DNA of 5,553 nucleotides, from assembly GCA_007121485.1 (NCBI GenBank), contig SKKM01000289.1:1-5553 (forward strand). The letters run 5' to 3'. The position numbers and the translations under genes are program-made. Below are positions 1 through 5,553 of this stretch, in pieces. Each line of letters begins with the position of its first letter. Position 1 is the stretch's first letter. This DNA comes from Wenzhouxiangella sp. Lineage in GTDB: Bacteria; Pseudomonadota; Gammaproteobacteria; Xanthomonadales; Wenzhouxiangellaceae. The notes beneath the pieces were generated by a model. That model did no database searches and had not been told where the DNA came from. It was given only the letters and a program-made list of their open reading frames with translations.

Positions 1-26
1 CAGGTTTCAGGTTTCAGGTTTCAGGT
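1..26. repeat. Tandem 7-base repeat CAGGTTT, cut by window edge
   Basis: Three perfect head-to-tail copies of CAGGTTT occupy 1-21, followed by a partial fourth copy CAGGT at 22-26. The array begins at base 1, so its full length is unknown and it may continue outside the window. It lies downstream of the topA stop codon in non-coding sequence. Its reverse-complement unit (CCTGAAA in another phase) closely matches the units of the second array at 46-68, which faces the opposite way. Confidence 0.85.
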
Positions 27-45
27 AGGGCGCGTTATGGTCTTT

Positions 46-68
46 CCTGAACCCTTGAACCTGAACCC
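46..68. repeat. Second heptamer array (CCTGAAC-like), facing the first
   Basis: Bases 46-68 read as CCTGAAC, CCTTGAA, CCTGAAC and CC, a 7-base periodicity with one diverged middle unit. The units correspond to the reverse complement of the CAGGTTT units at 1-26, differing mainly in the last base of the unit. The two arrays are separated by about 19 non-repetitive bases (27-45). The array starts immediately after the topA stop codon (69-71 on the plus strand). Confidence 0.7.
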
Positions 69-2471
<2,403 letters not shown>

Positions 2472-2495
2472 GGCTGGCTGATATCGGCTTTCTCA

Positions 2496-2514
2496 ACCGG
2501 ACTTCAAGTCCGGT
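2496..2514. repeat. Perfect palindrome between smg and topA
   Basis: The plus strand has nine-base arms ACCGGACTT and AAGTCCGGT around a single central C at 2505. In the operon RNA this can form a GC-rich stem of 7 to 8 base pairs with a loop of 3 to 5 bases. The last base of the smg stop codon is the first base of the stem, and the structure ends 25 bases before the topA ATG. No U-run follows on either strand, so it does not look like an intrinsic terminator. It could be an RNA processing or stability element, a modulator of topA translation, or a dyad binding site for a protein. Confidence 0.6.
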
Positions 2515-2990
2515 CAGTGCCGATACTCGCCCTCCTCTTCGAACATCAGGTCTTCCATCCAGGCGTAGTTGGCCTCCTGGCCCGGCTGGTTGAACAGCAC
2601 CATCAGGACCACCCACTTGACGTCTTCCATGCTGATCTCGAAGTCGTCCAGGGCCATGAGCCGGTCGACCACCTGCTCTCTACGGTCGGGGTCGAGCACG
2701 CCGGTGTTTTCCAGGTAGAGAATCAGGCCGCGGGCGTCCAGGTCCAGCCGGCCGCACTCCTCGTCGGTGAAAATGCGCACCGGGGAAGACTCGTGCCCGC
2801 CCAGTTCCGGCAGCCTGCGCTGCTCGGCCAGGCCATCCAGCCAGGAAAAGGCGCGATCGATCTCGTTGCTGGAGAAGCCCGCTTCCTCAAGGCTGTCGCT
2901 CAAGGACTCGCGGTCAGGCGTGGATTCGGGTTCGTCGTAGATGTAGTTTTCAAACAGGTACATCAGCAGATCGAGCACGTTTTCTTTCAT
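2514..2990 (-). CDS. smg: Smg family protein (DUF494)
   Basis: This 158-residue protein matches E. coli Smg (about 157 residues) along its length from memory. Shared landmarks include the N-terminal LMYLFENYI (8-16), the central IFTDEECGRLDLDARG segment and the C-terminal DVKWVVLMVLFNQPGQE followed by MEDLMFEE. The family is predominantly helical and acidic. It has no signal peptide or membrane segment, so it should be cytoplasmic. Its biochemical role is not established; the name comes from its position next to smf (dprA), and no catalytic motif is visible. The ATG directly follows the dprA stop codon with no gap, which suggests translational coupling. An AGGA six bases upstream lies inside dprA. 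Confidence 0.95.
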   Translation of the reverse strand: MKENVLDLLMYLFENYIYDEPESTPDRESLSDSLEEAGFSSNEIDRAFSWLDGLAEQRRLPELGGHESSPVRIFTDEECGRLDLDARGLILYLENTGVLDPDRREQVVDRLMALDDFEISMEDVKWVVLMVLFNQPGQEANYAWMEDLMFEEEGEYRH

Positions 2991-4139
2991 TCAGGGTCCT
3001 TGATGCGTGCGACTGTAGCGTCCGCCGGGGTGAGCGGCCACGTGGCCTTCCAGCTCCAGCATCAGCAGCATGGAGGATACCGCCGCGGTCGTCAATTGTG
3101 AACGATGAATTATCTCATCGACGGGAGTCGGGTCGAAGCCGACTGCTTCGAGCAGGCGCTCGTATTCGGGGTCAAGCTCCATGTGCGGTGCGCGAGCCGC
3201 TGAATCAAGGGCCCTGGCGCCTTCGTCGGTCAGCAGTTCGGCCAGCGCCTGGGCCAGTTGTCCGGCCAGCGGCCGCAGCTCCTCGGCCACTTCGGCCGCG
3301 GTTTCGACCAGCTTGGCGCCGTCGCGGATCAGGCGATGACAGCCGCGCGCCAGCGGATTGTGCACCGAGCCGGGGATGGCGAAAACCTCGCGGCCCTGTT
3401 CGCTGGCCAGCCGGGCGGTGATCAGGGAGCCCGAGTGCAGGCCGGCCTCGACCACCAGCGTTCCGAGGCTCATGCCGCTGATCAGCCGGTTGCGAATCGG
3501 AAAGTGACCGCGGCGGGGGCCGGTCCCGGGCGGAAACTGGCTGACCAGGGCGCCTTGCCGCATGATGCGGTGGGCCAGTTCGCGATGGCGGGCCGGATAG
3601 ACGCGGTCCAGGCCGGTGCCGGTGATCGCGATGGTGCATCCGCCGGCGTCCAGACAGGCCTCGTGGGCGGCTCCGTCGATGCCGGCGGCCAGGCCGCTGG
3701 TAATGACCAGTCCGGTTGCCGCCAGGGTGGCGGAAAAGTCACGCGCATGCGCAAGCCCACCGGCGGTGGCGTTGCGGCTGCCGACTATGGCCAGCTGCGG
3801 TTTGACCAGGTGCTCGGGATCGCCGGCGACGAACAGTGCCGGCGGCGGATCCGGGATCTGCTTGAGCAGCGGCGGGTAGTAGGGATCGTTCAGGGTGACC
3901 AGGTGGTGCCGGGCGTCTGCCAGCCACGCCTGGCAGCGCGCCAGGTCAGCCGGCTCGGGCTGCCTCAGCGCCCTGATCTGGTCACCGCTCAGGCCGGCCT
4001 GGGCCAGCTCCCGGTCGGATCGCTCGACCCAGGCCAGGGGCTCGCCGAAGTGCTCCAGCAAGCGGGTGAAACTGCGGTTTCCCAGGCCGGGCGCGAGGAT
4101 CAGCGCCAGCCACGGATCAGCCGCTGCGCCAGAACCCAT
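2991..4139 (-). CDS. dprA: DNA processing protein DprA (Smf)
   Basis: DprA binds incoming single-stranded DNA in the cytoplasm during natural transformation, protects it and loads RecA on it. It is also conserved in species not known to be transformable. The 382-residue product is close to E. coli DprA (374 residues). An N-terminal helical region (about 8-60, APGLGNRSFTRLLEHFG) resembles the SAM/HhH-like part. The extended Rossmann fold runs from about 80 to 285, with VGSR at 119-122, SGLAAGIDGAAH at 148-159, FPIRNRLISG at 213-222, and a conserved segment from SGSLITAR (236-243) to EQGREVFAIPG (247-257). A C-terminal winged-helix domain (about 323-377) contains TPVDEIIHRSQL and LLMLELEGHV. 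The linker between about 287 and 322 is Ala/Leu-rich. ATG at 4139 is the first possible start, because an in-frame TGA lies just upstream. It begins 8 bases after the stop of the LysM gene. Confidence 0.97.
   Translation of the reverse strand: MGSGAAADPWLALILAPGLGNRSFTRLLEHFGEPLAWVERSDRELAQAGLSGDQIRALRQPEPADLARCQAWLADARHHLVTLNDPYYPPLLKQIPDPPPALFVAGDPEHLVKPQLAIVGSRNATAGGLAHARDFSATLAATGLVITSGLAAGIDGAAHEACLDAGGCTIAITGTGLDRVYPARHRELAHRIMRQGALVSQFPPGTGPRRGHFPIRNRLISGMSLGTLVVEAGLHSGSLITARLASEQGREVFAIPGSVHNPLARGCHRLIRDGAKLVETAAEVAEELRPLAGQLAQALAELLTDEGARALDSAARAPHMELDPEYERLLEAVGFDPTPVDEIIHRSQLTTAAVSSMLLMLELEGHVAAHPGGRYSRTHQGP
2997..3000 (-). promoter_or_regulatory. Ribosome binding site of smg inside dprA
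   Basis: The minus strand reads AGGA, then six bases ending in the dprA stop TGA, then the smg ATG. The spacing is right for a Shine-Dalgarno site, and it supports ATG at 2990 as the start. Because the site lies within the last dprA codons, ribosomes finishing dprA would arrive directly at it. Confidence 0.6.
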
Positions 4140-4144
4140 CCTTC
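4140..4144 (-). promoter_or_regulatory. Shine-Dalgarno-like GAAGG abutting the dprA start
   Basis: The 8 bases between the upstream stop and the dprA start read TTTGAAGG on the minus strand, so the only purine-rich match touches the ATG with no spacer. That spacing is too short for normal initiation. I saw no other in-frame start codon in the first part of the gene that would fix this. Expression probably depends on ribosomes terminating at the LysM gene and re-initiating. Confidence 0.4.
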
Positions 4145-4147
4145 AAA

Positions 4148-5341
4148 TCAAAGCGTGCGATCCGGATGGTCCAGGACATCGTTGATGCGAATCGCGTTGG
4201 TCCCGTCGAGCACGATCGCGTAGCTGATGCGTTCGAAGGGGCGGAACACCATGACTTGTCCGGCGTATTCGTCCGGCAGCGTCACATGGACGCGGTCCGG
4301 CGACTGGAAAGCCGCGCGGCTCATGCGCGGATAGCGGAAATTGTCGCGGATGGTGTCCCCGGGGCGGAACGCCGAGAACATGTGGCCGGGCTCGATGCCG
4401 TCGGCGGTGCCGAGGTTGATCGCCACGATCTGGTAGTGACCGACGCCGTAGTAGGCCTCGGTGATGGACAGCACGCGGCCGTTTTCGGGCACGGTGTCCA
4501 TGGCGCGCGGGAAGAACTGCTCCTCGGGAACGAAGTCGTCGACCGGGAGGACGAGATCGCCGGCCATGACCTCGCGCCGGCCTTCTCCGATCAGCAGGAT
4601 CGCAGGATCGCCGGCCTGGATCACCATGGCGCGGGCGGCTTCGTACAGTTCATAGCCAATGATCGGGTAGTCGAAGACCTCGAGCCGGCCGAAGGTGTTC
4701 TGCCAGACCTCGCTGCTGGGGCGCTCGTGAGCGGGCACCTGCGCATGGCCCGTGCGCATGCGGTTGCGCCGCGTCCCGCGGTCGCCGACCGCGGCCTCGC
4801 TGCGGTCCACGAACTGGAAGGCCAGGCGCGCGATGACCACTTCGTCACCGACCTGCGCATCGGCCATGCCGCGGGCGAAAGTGCGGTCGCCGCTGCCGGT
4901 CAAGATGCGCTGTTCCTGGTTGGCGACGATATAGGGGAGATCTGCGAAGTCCTCTTCGCTGACCACGCGCGGGTAGCGCAGGAACGGCGCGATGGCGTCC
5001 AGCGGCAGCGTGGTGATCGGGCGATCCAGCGTCTCGCGCCGCACCTGCGGCGAAAGTCTGCGAACGGAGTCGTCGACCATCAGCCGCGGCTCGCCGCCAA
5101 TGAACACCAGCGAGATGACGTCGCCGGGGAAGATCAGGTGCGGATCGTCGATCTGCGGGTTGGCCTGCCAGATGGCCGGCCACTGCCAGGGGCGAGTGAG
5201 AAAGCGCGAAGCGATGTCCCACAGCGTGTCGCCCGGCTGGACGACATACTCGCGTGGGTGGTCTTCACGCAGTTCGATTTCGCTGGCCTGTACCCCCAGC
5301 GCCAGTCCAAGAACAAGCAAAAGCATTACTATGCGTTTCAC
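4148..5341 (-). CDS. tsaP: Secreted LysM-domain protein, TsaP-like (type IV pilus secretin-associated)
   Basis: This 397-residue exported protein resembles the LysM protein encoded next to dprA and def in Pseudomonas (PA0020, the TsaP orthologue). TsaP binds peptidoglycan and helps anchor the PilQ secretin of type IV pili. The first 19 residues form a signal peptide: MKR, a Leu/Val-rich core, then VQA before a predicted cut ahead of Ser20. No lipobox cysteine is present, so it is a periplasmic protein. A LysM domain follows at about 31-80 (YVVQPGDTLWDIASRFL, WPAIWQANPQI, IFPGDVISLV). The remainder fits the FlgT-C-like region of the family, with GRVLSITEAYYGVG and INLGTADGIEPGHMFSAF near 288-325. 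I chose GTG at 5341 over ATG at 5395 or 5359 because it has a GGAGGG site nine bases upstream and gives a normal signal peptide. The pilus role is inferred from family and context. Confidence 0.85.
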   Translation of the reverse strand: MKRIVMLLLVLGLALGVQASEIELREDHPREYVVQPGDTLWDIASRFLTRPWQWPAIWQANPQIDDPHLIFPGDVISLVFIGGEPRLMVDDSVRRLSPQVRRETLDRPITTLPLDAIAPFLRYPRVVSEEDFADLPYIVANQEQRILTGSGDRTFARGMADAQVGDEVVIARLAFQFVDRSEAAVGDRGTRRNRMRTGHAQVPAHERPSSEVWQNTFGRLEVFDYPIIGYELYEAARAMVIQAGDPAILLIGEGRREVMAGDLVLPVDDFVPEEQFFPRAMDTVPENGRVLSITEAYYGVGHYQIVAINLGTADGIEPGHMFSAFRPGDTIRDNFRYPRMSRAAFQSPDRVHVTLPDEYAGQVMVFRPFERISYAIVLDGTNAIRINDVLDHPDRTL

Positions 5342-5350
5342 GGGCTTAAT

Positions 5351-5356
5351 CCCTCC
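5351..5356 (-). promoter_or_regulatory. Strong ribosome binding site that sets the GTG start of the LysM gene
   Basis: The minus strand reads GGAGGG, then a nine-base spacer, then GTG AAA CGC. This is the best Shine-Dalgarno match in the window. It lies inside the longer reading frame that starts at 5395, and it overlaps codons just after the ATG at 5359, which argues that those upstream ATGs are not the start. Confidence 0.75.
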
Positions 5357-5390
5357 CATGCCGCCGACGTGGCATTTCCATCGGCAGAGT

Positions 5391-5396
5391 ATCATA
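5391..5396 (-). promoter_or_regulatory. Possible -10 element for the LysM-dprA-smg-topA operon
   Basis: TATGAT on the minus strand matches the sigma-70 -10 consensus at five of six positions. It would start transcription near 5384, about 43 bases before the GTG. No good -35 hexamer lies at 16-18 bases; TGGACC at 5417-5422 is 20 bases away. The call therefore rests on the -10 and the location alone. Confidence 0.3.
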
Positions 5397-5426
5397 TTGA
5401 ATCTCGATTGTCGTTCGGTCCAGAAT
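5397..5426 (+). promoter_or_regulatory. Possible weak promoter for def
   Basis: TTGAAT (5397-5402) and CAGAAT (5421-5426) are separated by 18 bases, and each matches four of six consensus positions. The start would fall near 5433, leaving a leader of about 38 bases before the def ATG. It lies directly beside the candidate -10 of the opposite operon, so the two promoters would sit back to back. This is a reading by eye and weakly supported. Confidence 0.22.
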
Positions 5427-5470
5427 TGTTCAAACGCAAAGAATCTGCCCCAAACAATCTCATCAACATC

Positions 5471-5553
5471 ATGGCACGACTGACTATTTTGGAATTCCCG
5501 GATCCGCGCCTGCGCCGCGTGGCCAAGCCGGTCGAGGCGGTCACCGAGCGCGA
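5471..5553 (+). CDS. def: Peptide deformylase, N-terminal fragment cut by window edge
   Basis: Peptide deformylase removes the formyl group from the initiator methionine of new proteins, using a bound metal ion. Only the first 27 residues are present (MARLTILEFPDPRLRRVAKP and seven more). They match the typical def N-terminus, in which a short beta strand is followed by PDPRLRxVAKPV, as in E. coli (IPDERLRKVAKPVEEV). The catalytic motifs (GIGLAA, EGCLS, HExDH) would lie beyond the edge. ATG at 5471 fits the family start, but no Shine-Dalgarno sequence is visible in the 20 bases before it. The gene is divergent from the LysM-dprA operon. In related genomes fmt usually follows, but that lies outside this window. 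Confidence 0.92.
   Translation, partial: MARLTILEFPDPRLRRVAKPVEAVTER

Larger units (their letters stand above)
1..68 (-). terminator. Possible stem-loop after topA (candidate 3' end of operon)
   Basis: In the topA transcript the two facing heptamer arrays could pair. UUCAGG from the proximal array pairs with CCUGAA of the distal array, and the stem can be extended past single-base bulges, leaving a loop of about 20 bases. Its position right after the topA stop suits a transcript-end structure. No run of U follows within the window, so it is not a canonical intrinsic terminator. The pairing is read by eye, and the role is an inference. Confidence 0.3.

Noticed and set aside
3103..3120. Inverted repeat CGATGA-ATTATC-TCATCG inside dprA
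   Set aside because: It lies in the conserved winged-helix coding region, has only six-base arms and no U-run, and is likely a by-product of the codons.
3258..4223. A 321-codon plus-strand frame opposite dprA
   Set aside because: It has the same antisense codon-bias explanation. It uses the same register relative to dprA and shows no recognisable domain.
5406..5459. GATTGT and ACAATC inverted pair in the divergent region
   Set aside because: Six-base arms 42 bases apart are expected by chance, and no symmetry extends them.

Overview
This GC-rich window holds a conserved gammaproteobacterial housekeeping and competence neighbourhood. Four genes run on the minus strand in the order LysM/TsaP-like protein, dprA, smg, topA. 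The first codons of def (peptide deformylase) leave in the opposite direction at the right edge. The LysM-dprA cluster divergent from def matches the arrangement I know from Pseudomonas (the PA0019-PA0021 region) and from xanthomonads. The presence of smg (DUF494) between dprA and topA, and a TopA that ends in glycine-rich repeats and a lysine tail instead of zinc fingers, points to a Xanthomonadales/Lysobacterales-like gammaproteobacterium. That placement is an inference from gene order and protein architecture, not from a database search.

Layout from right to left, in the direction of transcription: def begins at 5471 on the plus strand and runs off the window. A 129-base divergent intergenic region (5342-5470), visibly more AT-rich than the genes, must carry promoters for both sides. 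The LysM protein (5341-4148, GTG start) is followed after 8 bases by dprA (4139-2991). The dprA stop codon abuts the smg start (2990-2514). A perfect 19-base palindrome follows the smg stop, then topA (2471-69). After the topA stop, bases 1-68 contain two facing arrays of a 7-base repeat, one of which is cut by the window edge.

Functionally, the LysM protein resembles TsaP, which anchors the type IV pilus secretin to peptidoglycan. DprA loads RecA on incoming single-stranded DNA. Type IV pili and DprA are both parts of natural transformation, so the first two genes have a plausible shared role. Smg has no settled function, and TopA relaxes negative supercoils. Tight spacing and apparent translational coupling indicate one operon.

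I found no mobile element, CRISPR array, RNA gene or obviously novel multi-gene system. The most unusual items are the facing heptamer arrays after topA, the palindrome between smg and topA, the repeat-encoded lysine tail of TopA, and an apparent charged insertion in the LysM protein.
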